The position numbers and the translations under genes were made by a program. Of a stretch of 64,000 nt of DNA, positions 1 through 10,779 are shown piece after piece. The notes under the pieces were generated by a model that searched no databases, had not been told where the DNA came from, and saw nothing but the letters and a program-made list of their open reading frames with translations. Origin of the DNA: Crambe crambe (Eukaryota > Porifera > Demospongiae > Poecilosclerida > Crambeidae); NCBI GenBank assembly GCA_963924555.1, contig OZ004590.1, positions 3,876,501 through 3,940,500 on the forward strand. Direction: 5' to 3'. How positions within the stretch are numbered: position 1 is the first letter of the stretch; each line of letters opens with the position of its first letter.

Positions 1-452
1 TCTAATCCGTATACCTTGATCTGGAGGAATGTACTAGAGCTGTCTCCTCTAAATATCAAGTTGCAGCCATAGCTGCATTCTCCCTGGTTCTATAAGAGAG
101 AAGTGTTTGGGCTACTACTGACTACTGCTTGCAATATTGAGCTGCAACTCTGTTTCTTCTCCTCTGAGGAGACATCTCTTCCATAGCTGCAACAATTCAT
201 ATAGTCAAATAAAAAATTTATGCTCATACTTTTTTAATGGTAGTAGAACAAGGTTGTTTGTAGTCTCGCGTGCGCAGCCCCCTAGCTACTGTAATCCATA
301 TATGTTTATTTGACAAGGCACAATCAAAGGCTGGTTTTGTTTACAACACATCTTTTTAAAAATATCGTTTTTATCAATGGTAATAACTATGTGATGTTAT
401 GGGGTAATGATTTCCCAAAATAGTTGGAGACACCCCCCTTCCTCTTACTTAC

Positions 453-492
453 ATTCGACTTCTAGGAGTGTTCTTAGCTCTCCACGAGACAT
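453..492 (-). CDS. first exon of a second ACOT8-like gene (partial, runs off left edge)
   Basis: A 40-nt candidate exon encodes MSRGELRTLLEVE followed by a GTAAGT donor. An in-frame stop lies just before the ATG. The end of the exon (LEVE plus one base of the next codon) and its phase match the first exon of the neighbouring ACOT8-like gene at 2280-2337, which ends MEVE at the same phase. I infer a tandem paralogue transcribed leftwards with its remaining exons outside the window; positions 1-452 would then be intron 1. I see no second exon in 1-452. It could also be an isolated exon left by duplication. Confidence 0.45.
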
Positions 493-1069
493 TTATGCCT
501 TCTATACAACCCCTTAATCCGCAATTGCCTTTAGGGGGCGGGCTATGAAGTCCCACCGGACCGGGGCCCGCCCCCCCCAAAGGTCGACGCCGTGCGCGCC
601 CAGACTAGCTACATTATTAAAAGCATGCTGAAAGTGAAAACTCATAAGAGAAGTGATATAAAAATTAATGAATAGTACTATAATTTTGGTCTCAATAATG
701 ACTCTTGCTTGCATGTTGCTACAACGACTCCATCCTCACTATAAATCCTGCAGGGGGAGGGAGAACAAAAAATTTTTTTTCCTGTTTTTAGGTATAATTA
801 TTATAGGGGCTGGTTGTAATCATAATCATGCAGTGTAGGAAAAAAAATTAAACTTTAAGAGGGAGAGATATGGCACCTATGCACACACTTTGTTAGGTCA
901 GTATGGCAAAGAGTGTAAACAATACAATACCTTGGGGGGATATCCCAGGGCTCCCCCCTCTCCCCAGATCCATATGGATCCCGGCATAAGAGGCTATTTT
1001 GGAACACATTACTTTTGCCATAAGCACTTAGCTATGATCGAATTCATTCCCTTAAAATGCATAACTATT
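493..1069. other. intergenic spacer
   Basis: No supportable gene. The stretch holds a GC-rich patch with C and G runs near 525-600, simple A/T runs and short unconvincing ORFs. The missing last exon of the ACOT8-like gene would be expected here but I could not find it. Confidence 0.5.
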
Positions 1070-1247
1070 ACAGAGGAACCTCCAAATAATGGACACTCCA
1101 AATAAAGGACACCTCTCTGTAAAGGACACTTGTTGCTGTCCCACCATAGTACTTTGTGTATTAAATGATCTCTGAATAAAGGTCACCTCTCTATAAAGGA
1201 CAATTTCAGTGGCCCCAGATTGTCTGTTATTGAGAGGTCCACTGTAA
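1070..1247. mobile_element. MITE with CAGNGGA-type ends
   Basis: About 180 bp bounded by imperfect inverted ends, left CAGAGGAACCTCC and right complement CAGTGGACCTCTC, each flanked by TA. The inside carries several ACCTCTCTATAAAGG-like repeats. Related copies lie at about 8655-8830 and 21848-21985. TA duplication with CAGTGGAACCTC-type ends is typical of pogo/Tigger/jerky-like Tc1-mariner derivatives; the assignment is an inference. It abuts the 3' end of the ACOT8-like gene. Confidence 0.6.
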
Positions 1248-2337
1248 TATGTACCTGGAAGAGTTGAGTGCCTTTCCATCCATGGAGTGTTCCAATTCAC
1301 AAGCATAGAGATACCACTTGTCTGCCTGCACATTGGAATGAAACCACATGCTATGGTCCAGTGAAGTAATAAGACCAGGCTTGAATCTAGGGTAGAGTTT
1401 CATGACAAGCCTGGCTAGTGACATGTCAGAGGCATAGGCTATAGCTATCCGATGACAGTTCTGGTGATCAGATTCTCCATACGTTCCATTTCCTTTCATC
1501 CACAACGATATCCTACATGAAATCAATTTAACAGCCAACTGGCTAAAGGAGTGTTCCTTCATACAAGATTGATGCTTTAGCTATAGCAAAAATAGCCAAG
1601 CCAACTATTTTGCCTGAACTTACTTAGGTTCAGTTGGTTTTCTTGCAAGTTCCTTTCGAACTGCTTCACCATCTGTGCAGTAGAGTATTTCCAATGGCAG
1701 CATCTTTTCAGCCCAGCGATGTTTAGACAAAAGCAATAGCTTCTTAAAGTCTATGGTGAACTTATCACTATCTGGGAGTTCTGATATAACCTGTGATTTA
1801 TCTGGCTTTGGAACGACAGGCATTGGTTGACCATAAAAGTCCAGATCAGCTTTCACTTCTTCTGGTTTGTGGAAGGATGCTAAACAATGAAAACAAACCT
1901 TGCCATTCTGGATAGCTTGCACAAAAACCGAGCAGAAATTGTTTCCATCTTTCACTCGGTTGACTTTATAAGTCACATCAGGTGTCGTTTGCATTGGACC
2001 AACAAAATAGCAGTGATATGATTGGAGAAGGAATGAGCTATGGAATTCAGAAACGCAGTCAGCTGCAGCCATTAGTGCCTGGCCCATCACTTGGCCACCA
2101 AAAACAGCTCTCATTACTTTAGACATCCAAAGGTTCTTTCCCCTGTATTCCCTAGAGCCTAAAGCTACAATAAAACATAAGACCATTGGCCATGACTAAA
2201 AGGAGATTTGGTTTGCCATTGGCCAAATTATATTTGTTGAAGCTGTAGCTTTTAGTTCACATAGCTATTCTTGACTTACATTCGACCTCCATGAGTGATT
2301 TTAGCTGTGTAGGAGGCTTCTTGAAGTCTTTCTCCAT
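1227..2337 (-). CDS. ACOT8: ACOT8-like acyl-CoA thioesterase (TesB/thioesterase II family)
   Basis: Hydrolyses acyl-CoA to free fatty acid and CoA; the vertebrate orthologue is peroxisomal. Three exons can be joined in phase: 2280-2337 (MEKDFKKPPTQLKSLMEVE), 1624-2164 and 1255-1512. Exon 2 carries the family motif VFGGQVMGQALMAA, then LQSYHCYFV. Exon 3 carries SLDHSMWFH and DKWYLYACE, matching the second hot-dog domain. Phases agree at both junctions (T|CT and AA|G). Reading past the possible donor at 1255 gives a stop at 1227 (294 aa); splicing there would need a final exon I could not find. Human ACOT8 is 319 aa and ends with a longer tail, so the C-terminus is uncertain or truncated by the adjacent MITE. 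No PTS1 is visible in the read-through end. Confidence 0.85.
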
Positions 2338-2650
2338 CTTTCTTACTTACACATAAAGCGCACACCATTAGCATGGTAAAGATCGTTCTACAAAAAGCTA
2401 GCTTGAATTAATTACGTAGAGAAACTTCTATAGAAAACGATCTTTACCTATTTTGATGTTAAATTGCTGCTGTCCCACTTTTCCTTGGCTTTTCCATAAA
2501 TATCAATTTTCCTATCAATTTTGGCAGTTTGATTCAAAGGACTTGGGTGGAATCCTCTTTTTGACAAAAAAAAAATCCCACTTTTTGATTGGGGTGTATG
2601 CGTGTATCAGTACCACCCATGAATAATTATCATTAAGACTTGGAATTCAA
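2338..2650. other. short spacer, probable ACOT8 promoter side
   Basis: The stretch lies between the ACOT8-like ATG (2337) and the stop of the next gene (2651), both on the minus strand. It is AT-rich with an A-run near 2567 and must hold the ACOT8 5' UTR/promoter and the 3' UTR of the aminotransferase gene. No specific motif could be assigned. Confidence 0.5.
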
Positions 2651-5510
2651 CTACAGATGTTTAAGTCTAATCTCATTGACGGCATCAGCAAGACGTTGGT
2701 AGTCACTCAGGCTATTGTACACATGAACAGAAATTCTCACATAGAGTTTCCCATTTATGGCTTTCACTGGAACCTGTAATGGGGAAAAAAAAAAAAAAAA
2801 AAAAAAAGAGAGAGAAAGAGGTGCTCAACATTATCTGGCCAATTTAAATTTCTGTGGCATTAGGTCTTTGTCCGGACAACCACTACTGTTGCATATATAC
2901 TTAAAACTATCTCGGTCACTTACTTCAATCTTGAAGTTATGGTAGAGGAAATTCTGGACCATTGACGAGTGCTTATATTCGTATTTTGGCTTTCCCCCAT
3001 CCACACTTGGAGGAAGAGCATCTTTGGGCACCAACCCTTCTGGCAGTTCAACTACCACCATCATACGAAAAAAACTAGGGTCAGCAAGATATCCAGTCCC
3101 CCAAGATTTGGTAAGCAATTGCCCTGAACAACAACAACAACAACAACGCAAACAAATAAGATACCCAGTCCCCAAGATTTGGTGAGCAATTGCCCTGAAC
3201 AACAACAACAACAACAATGCATATACTCACCAGCTTCCTGTGCAGTTTTATAAATGTAAGACCTTATTTCATCTGGACCATAAAACTCCCAAAAGTCCAG
3301 AACTGCAGTAACCAATGGGTTAATTAATTAATTATAAACCAACGGGTCATTACAAATCTATAGTTACCAGTGCTCATTGAGAGGTATGGAGAATAATCCA
3401 CTGTCCCTGCAGATAATCATATATACAGTCCTGTGTCCATTTCCAATCATTCCTATGTCACAAGTTACCTATCCATGCAAATTCAGCATTGAATCCCAAG
3501 CCCTGTCCCCATGTGACCATGAGAGGTTTAACAATGTCATGGTGGGCCTTGTCCACATATAGAACAGCACAACCCTACATGTACACACATACCAGTGCAC
3601 ACCACAAGTGAAATGAAAATCAAATGCATAATATGATTAATGCTATCAAAAAGAAGAAAAAGTACAGCTACTTAAACGTACCTTAGGGGAGCAGAACCAC
3701 TTGTGTGCACTGGCTACATAGTAGTCAGCACCAATATCCCTATAAGAAAATGAATTAGATACTTTAAATGTCGTTATCACAATTCTGTGATTGTGTGCAA
3801 TAGCTACTAGCTACATGAAATAATCAAAGCACATTATAACCAGCAAAGTTCCCCTTCCTTAAGTTTCTAATAATTATCAGGTCTTTATTTCAGATGGTGG
3901 AGTGACTTCACAAGTCTTTACCTCATACTGATGGGTAGAGATCCCAGACAGTGAGCCCCATCGACCAACACCTGCATACCTCTAGATTTGATAATGGTCG
4001 AGTGAAACTTCCAAATGAAAGGACCAACCATCTTTTCCTTACCTTCTATGACAGACAGCTACCATTTCCTGTCATAATGGTTATAATAGAGTATGAAACT
4101 CTTAGTGGAGGTAATTAGTTACTTTAATGGGTAGGACTAAGCCTTGAACACTGGGGACATGATCCAGTACTGCAAACTTCGTATCAGGTCTGTATTCCAA
4201 AAAAAGAGGATGAAGTTATAACAATGATAATAGAAGTTTATTTTACTTTATTGCGTCTTCAATGAGTTTAACAATCTGTACAGAGTCAATAACAGAATGA
4301 TCACAATAATCCCTTACTTTAGCAATACAGACTTCATCTTTGGATTGGATGGGAAATTTGATAACCACTTCATCCACTCTTACGCTTCTCTCCTTACTTA
4401 TTTGCTTCAACAGTTTCTTCACAGTGCCTATGTTCATGTCAATGGCCTCTCCATAGCTACAAGATACGTCATTATCTCTACCCATTACCATAAGCGACGC
4501 TAGTTGTGAGTATCGAGTCTCCTGGTTTGAAAGTCTTGAGTACTGACTGCACCACTGCATTGTTGCCAACGGTAACGTTCTGAACGAAGACAATATCAGT
4601 CTTGGTTGCATCTGAGACCAAAATAGTTAAGATTTAATTTGTAGTCACATTGAATAAAGAATATTTAACACCACAAATCTAGTGTTGCCTACCATGCATG
4701 TACAAACTAGCGTAAAAATTAATATCTTAAAATTATTACTTGAAAATTAATTATTAATTTGTGGTCATATTGCAAATCTGGTAGTTGCCTACCACATCAA
4801 AATTAATTACCAAGTCTAAAAGGAAATCGTAAGTGCTTTTGAATTATAATATACCACTAAATATACTTCTAACTTAATAATAAATTCCTTCCACTGTTTT
4901 ACTCAGAGAACTTCCAGTATTAATATCTTTTCATGCTTTGTATCAACCATACCTATGAATTTGGATATTCTTGTTACAGAATTGAGCAGCTGGGGAAAAA
5001 ATTCTCGATATAAAAATTTGAGAGGTTGGCGTTCACAGTAAGTTTGCCATGCCTAGTATAACACATGATATTAAAACATGAACAGGTTGCAGATCTGGTG
5101 CACTTTATTACTTTTTCTGCTTGCAAAGCTTCCTTGATTACTGCTCCAAATGCTCCATGGTTTATGAAAGTCCATTCTTTCTATATATATATAAATATGC
5201 CAGGTTTTAATATGAAATAATTCTGCCATTTCCTGACTAGCTTTTTCCATTTGTGACCTTACGTCAAGGAAGAAGTGTTTTTCTTTCATGTCTGCTCCAA
5301 ATTTCACTTTTCCAGTAAACTTGGGGAACGCTGCAGGTGGCAGAGGTGGGGGTTTATACTGGTCCTGTAGTATTTGATATTAAGGCAGCTAATAAGCTAT
5401 TAATGACTGAATCACATGCAGCTACTCACGTCGGGAAGCAGAAGCTGCTTTATCACGCTGGAGGCGTAGAAAGACCCGAATATGCCTAGACCTGAAGATG
5501 CATCAGCCAT
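2651..5510 (-). CDS. PLP-dependent class V aminotransferase-like protein, copy A (isopenicillin-N-epimerase-like)
   Basis: Sixteen exons join in phase to 449 aa: 5430-5510, 5263-5364, 5112-5180, 4953-5052, 4489-4611, 4333-4427, 4247-4275, 4123-4189, 4043-4068, 3922-3981, 3682-3739, 3469-3574, 3368-3406, 3231-3302, 2924-3123 and 2651-2773. The start is MADASSGLGIFGSF. Family motifs in order: FINHGAFGA, QNVTVGNNA, AVLDHVPS, VLVDGAH (the Asp contacts the PLP ring), SAHKWFCSPKG (Lys should bind PLP), DYSPYL and a C-terminal VRISVHVYN segment. Eukaryotic members are annotated as isopenicillin N epimerase-like or L-cysteine desulfhydrase-like; the true substrate is unknown. One 57-nt intron (4276-4332) has a GTCTGT donor, no stop and length divisible by three, so it may be retained. 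Copy B lies 277 bp upstream. Confidence 0.9.
2782..2815. repeat. poly(A)/GA tract in the last intron of copy A
   Basis: An uninterrupted A-run of more than 20 bases followed by GAGAGAGAAAGAG lies in the short intron between exons 15 and 16, close to the 3' splice site used by the final exon on the minus strand. Confidence 0.8.
3095..3215. repeat. duplicated 3' splice region with (CAA)n
   Basis: A segment containing CAAGATTTGGTRAGCAATTGCCCTGAACAACAAC occurs twice (about 3100-3150 and 3160-3215). On the coding strand each copy carries the acceptor (GTT)n-CAG followed by the first bases of exon 15. The inner copy (exon ending at 3123) keeps the frame. Confidence 0.7.
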
Positions 5511-5787
5511 CTTTGACTGCAAATCTTGATTTCCACCTTCCATCTTAGCATGATCTGAGCATGATCTGAGCATGCACTGCTACTGCGATGGGCGTGGCTC
5601 TCCGAGATCTTTTAAGAGATTAGAGCTTCTGGTTTGACTGCAAACCTTGACTTCCACCTTCCTTGAGCGCACTGCTGCTGCGATGGGCGTGGTTGCCGAG
5701 AGTGGCGATCCTTTCCAAATTCTTAGCACTAAAGAAAAGTTTTTATTCCAGATTATTATTCAATCGGCTAAATAGCTAGCTAGCTAG
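5511..5787. promoter_or_regulatory. spacer with the promoter side of copy A
   Basis: The 277 bp between the ATG of copy A (5510) and the stop of copy B (5788) include a tandem duplication: two copies of a roughly 100-bp unit containing TTCCACCTTCC and CGATGGGCGTGG at about 5525-5595 and 5640-5700. The GGGCGTGG boxes resemble GC-box/KLF sites on either strand. Promoter function is inferred from position only. Confidence 0.4.
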
Positions 5788-8700
5788 CTATTTGTTCCTC
5801 TGCCTAATCTCATTGACGGCATCAGCAAGACGTTGGTAGTCACTCAGGCTATTGTACACATGAACAGAAATTCTCACATACAGTTTCCCATTTATGGCTT
5901 TCACTGGAACCTACATAAAATATTAAATAAAATGAACTAGCAACAGATAGTAGAACCTCTCAACACACAGAAGGAAAGAAACTCATAGAGAGTTTAGGAG
6001 CCATAAATAATAGTGTACCAGTAAAAATCAATATCATACACATTAATTTTTGGTCCACTTCTCTCTCTAATCAAGAGATAGACCAATGATTATAGCTAGA
6101 ACACATGACAAAATGTTTGGGGGGATATTCGGTGAGATGGTATTGTCACATTACAATGACACACTCTGAAGTGTTTGCATTCAGTCCACATTGAAGGCAT
6201 ACTGTTACAGCATCTATGCTGTACAGCACAAAAATTTCACAAAATTTTCATGCATTTGCAAGGGAATGGCTCACACTTTAATTTTGCAAAAAAATTTACT
6301 GGATGAAAACTTATCACTTACTTCAACTTTGAAGTCATGATAGAGGAAATTCTGGACCATCACGGTGTGCTTGAATTCGTATTTTGGCTTTCCCCCATCC
6401 ACACTTGGAGGAAGAGCATCTTTGGGCACCAACCCTTCAGGCAGTTCAACCACCACCATCATACGAAAAAAACTAGGGTCAGCAAGATATCCAGTCCCCC
6501 AAGATTTGGTGAGCAATTGCCCTGAACAAACACAAAGAGAAAATCCATGGCTATAAATCACAGGTATAAAATATCACGCCAACCAGCTTGCTTAGCAGTA
6601 TCATACATGTAAGCTCTCATTTCATCTGGACCATAGAACTCCCAGAAGTCCAAAACTGCAAGATTCAAGGGTATTAATGGTGGTGGGTGGCATTAGCTTA
6701 GCACGATAACAGTAATAATACTTCATAGCGAGAGATTTTCATGGGATAACATTTTTCGTGGATGTATTGATACACACAAAAAAAAAAAAGAGTCCACACT
6801 TTTTTTACCCCACAAATATTTTGTGCTATACCTGTGTTCATTGCGAGGTATGGACTGTAGTCCCCAGTACCTACAATAGTGCAAGAAGTATACCATGAGT
6901 GTGATTAATTATTAGGGGTTCCCTCATTACCTGTCCATGCAAACTCCGAGTTGAATCCATGGCCCTGTCCCCATGTGACCATGAGGGGTTTAACGATGTC
7001 ATGGTGGGCCTTGTCCACATACAGAACAGCACAACCCTAACAGATTTAAGGGTCCCAAAGAAAAAACAAACAAACAAAAAACAACAATAAATACACACAC
7101 ACAAAAAAAAAACAAAAAAAAACACTTGGTATATTATTATGTATGTAAATTAAAATATGAAAAGTGAGTGTGGCCAACCTACTGCATTACTAAAATGAAG
7201 GTGTACATTGTATGGAGTCATGAGGTTGGTGGCATCTATAAATCATGCATTACCTTCTTTCTACATAGACACGTACATACATACCTTAGGAGAGCAGAAC
7301 CATTTATGAGCGTTGGCCACATAGTAGTCGGCACCAATCTCCCTATATGATCAGACCTTTCATAAGGCTAATAATAACCAGCTCCCTATGTACCCTAGTA
7401 ATGAGTAGTATGGCTGGTTAATAGCCACTGGACTACATTGCCATGGTACTCCTGGAGAAGACATTACCTCATGCTGAGGGGTAAAGATCCCAAACAGTGA
7501 GCTCCATCAACCAGTACTTGCACACCTCTACAAACAAGGAACATGTACATAGAACTAGCACTTGTTGACAATTAACCAATACCTTTTGTGGCAAACTGCT
7601 ATCATTTCCTATTATAAATATACAACAGTACTCAAGTGAGCAAAGAAAATTTTTATTAGGTTACCTTGATAGGAAGGATCAAACTGTGAGCACTTGGAAC
7701 ATGATCAAGCACTGCAAACTTTGTATCAGGTCTAATAATAAAGTAGTTGATATGAAAGGTTAGTATTAAGTATTATAATTTACCTGATGGAATCTTCAAT
7801 GAGCTTAACAATCTGTGTGAAATTTGGAAGAGCATAATGATTGAACTAACAAAGGACAGATGACATACATCGTCCATGGATTTGATTGGAAATTCAATAT
7901 TGACTTCATCAACTCTTATGTTTCGCTCCTTGTTAATCGTCCTCAATAGTTTCTTCACAGTTCCTGCACATCTCTCTATCAAACATTGGAACTACACATT
8001 AAGTCACTTTTCTAACCATAAGCAATGTTAGTCGTAAGTATCGAGTCTCCTGGTTTGAAAGTCTTAAGTACCGACTGCACCACTGCATTGTTGCCAACAG
8101 TAACGTTCTGAACAAACACTATATCAGTTTTGGCTGCATCTGAAGTGTGTCATTGATCATTGGCCATAGCCATAGCAAGTTATGAGAAACGATTGGCTTA
8201 CCAATGAATTTGGCTATTCTTGTAGCAATGTGTACCAAATGAGGAAAAAACTCTCGATCCAAAAACCTGAGAGGCTGGCGTTCACAGTAAGTTTGCCAGG
8301 CCTGTATAATATACACAAGTGAAATCTCATCTGTTTTAAAACCTGCTCACTGTGCGTGATCACTTATGGGACAGGAATGCATACCGTTTCTGCATCCAAA
8401 GATTCCTTGATCACTGCTCCAAATGCTCCGTTGTTTATGAATGCCCACTCTTTCTGTTATAAACAATATTAATAATATATAAGGTCGTTTCTGTGTGCAT
8501 TTTTAGTATCACCCTGATGAAGGCTATTCTGGTCAAAACGTTGGTGGTTTGTTTCATAAGCTAATTTTATGAGAACTGAATTTTTATCATGTTAGCTGAG
8601 AAAAATAAGCAGAATATTAATAATGCTGACTTCCTATTTAATAGGATTAGTACAGATGGAACCTGGTTATAATGGTCTGTATAAGCAGGTCACCTCTCCA

Positions 8701-9276
8701 TAACAGCCCAGGGGTCCAAGTCAAGAGGGCTTTTTAGTGTACATTTCAACCTGAGTTAACAGGCCACCTCTTTATAACAGCCATTTCTTGCTGGCCCAAG
8801 GGTGACCACTACAACCAGGTTTCACTCTACTCAAAATCTTGACAGCGGATTACTACAGTAATTGTGTACTGCATAATATGGTGTAAATATTAGTACAGGA
8901 AAGTGATATATGCCAGCCTCCATAAGAATGTAAAGGCCAAGCTGAGCAGCTGACACTTTGGGTAATAACAACACTATTATTGGGAGTTGCAGCATGGAAA
9001 AAAAATTGGGCTGCAAGCTATTCTCACATCAAGAAAGAAATGCTTTTCTTTCATATCTGCTCCAAACTTCACTTTTTCAGTGAACTTAGGGAACTGAATA
9101 GGAAGTGGGGGTGGAGGTTCATACTGGTCCTGCAGTGTTTTAATAGATGAAGAAAAATTATTTTTAATTAATGCTCACACTGAAAAGGTAGAGGGACTCA
9201 CATCTGGGATCAAAAGCTGCTCCTTCACGTTGGAAGAGGAGAAAGACCCGAATGCACCAGATACATCATCCATCAT
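5788..9276 (-). CDS. PLP-dependent class V aminotransferase-like protein, copy B
   Basis: Tandem paralogue of copy A with the same 16-exon, same-phase structure: 9202-9276, 9028-9129, 8385-8453, 8202-8301, 8017-8139, 7869-7963, 7784-7812, 7665-7731, 7583-7608, 7468-7527, 7285-7342, 6931-7036, 6832-6870, 6594 region (6584-6655), 6322-6521 and 5788-5910, total 447 aa. It starts MMDDVSGAFGSF. Motifs: FINNGAFGA, QNVTVGNNA, VLVDGAHCLGSLPLSMR, NAHKWFCSPKG with the PLP lysine, GTGDYSPYL. The 56-nt intron at 7813-7868 has a normal GTATGT donor, unlike its counterpart in copy A. The exon at 6584-6655 uses a GTTGGC donor. The large second intron (8454-9027) holds a MITE. Its first exon faces the CAP-Gly kinase gene head to head. 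Confidence 0.9.
8655..8830. mobile_element. MITE of the CAGNGGAACC family
   Basis: About 175 bp with imperfect inverted ends: left CAGATGGAACCTGGTTATAA, right complement GAGTGAAACCTGGTTGTAG. The inside has ACCTCTCCATAACAGCC and ACCTCTTTATAACAGCC repeats, as in the related copies at 1070 and 21848. It lies in an intron of copy B. Confidence 0.6.
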
Positions 9277-9374
9277 ACCAGTTTAGTCCGAATATGGAGC
9301 TAGAGAGCTGCTGTGTTCTAATTAAGCGTTTTAGCAACATGATTAAAATTTGAAATTGCACAAATGGAAAGAAA
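9277..9374. promoter_or_regulatory. putative bidirectional promoter
   Basis: Only 98 bp separate the ATG of aminotransferase copy B (minus strand) from the ATG of the CAP-Gly kinase gene (plus strand), so both promoters must overlap here or in the first exons. The stretch is AT-rich in its right half and contains no obvious TATA box. Divergent promoters of this size are common in compact animal genomes. Confidence 0.5.
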
Positions 9375-10709
9375 ATGGCTCATTCTTGCATACTTTTGAA
9401 AGATGGAGATCGATTACGTCGTGGAACGCTGTTGCAGTTGCTGCATGACGATTCTTACTGCTGCCACACTCACACCTCAAATGCTGCGTTAAGTACAATA
9501 CGGTGCAGTACTAATGATGTGGCAGCATTGAGTAAGGAAGAGTGTGTGGTTCTGGATGGCATTGGCTCTGCTGCTAACCGCTACACCTTCTACAGCACTC
9601 CTGGGAAGCTGAAGTGGGGGAGTGGTCTCAAAGTGGGTGACACTGTGTTGGTACGAGTTTCGGTTATGAATAAACAGTGCTCTTCCACTGCCACACAGTA
9701 TAAGCTTGCAGTGGCCATCATAAGGTGGTGTGGTCAGACCGATATTTTCGGCCATAGATTTGGGGTGGAGATCACGGTTAGTTCTTTAAGTATTGATATA
9801 TGGATAACGCAGCTTGTCTGCTAAATACCACACAAACTATGGACCAGCTAATTAATTTTGATTGTGCAAACTTTTTGCCTTATTAGAGTGCATTAGAGTA
9901 GTAGCTATGTACATCACTGGAACTATAACAACAGTTTAATACAAGGCTACCAGTCAGATTGCCTGATAAGATACCTATTCGATGTTGATTGAAAATTAAA
10001 ATTGAGGATAGGATAATAGCCCGCCATTGATCAATTTCCTGTCAATTAGTACTACTGACTGTTCATTTTGTGGTTTGCTCTATAAACATGACAGGTCATG
10101 CATGCTGATCTGCACATGTTTACAGTTAGTCAATAATTGAGCCAGCCTACATCAATGATCACATGATATTCTCCTTGCTACATCCATAAATATATTCATC
10201 TGAAAATTCATAAAATTGATATTAAAAGGCTTTTTTACTGGTGGGCCAAAATGGGAGTGTAACAGGTCAAATGAAATTTGGTCTGACAAATTGGTTGGGC
10301 AAAAGAAAATCCTTGAAATGAATCATTATCTGACAAAAATTTATGGTACACTAGCAACTTTATGAATTGGGGGGGGGGGGGGGGGGGGGGGCACCACCAG
10401 TGATCACTAATACACCTTTAGATATAGATGAAGAAGACAAGAGTTTCTCTCTCCTTGATTGTGTTGAATTAATTTTAGACAATTATGTGCCTTATAGAAA
10501 AGGAGCAATAATAATATCTCGATATAGTTGCTGGTAGTTATCAAATTGATGTAGTACTCTCTAATGCACTTCACATTTTCGTATCAACTTGACAAATTTA
10601 ATTAGCTTTTGGATACTAACTATTGATGCTGACTATATTATCATTATCATCATCATTATTATTATTATTATCATTATTATTATTATTATTATCATTATTA
10701 TTATTATTA

Positions 10710-10779
<70 letters not shown>

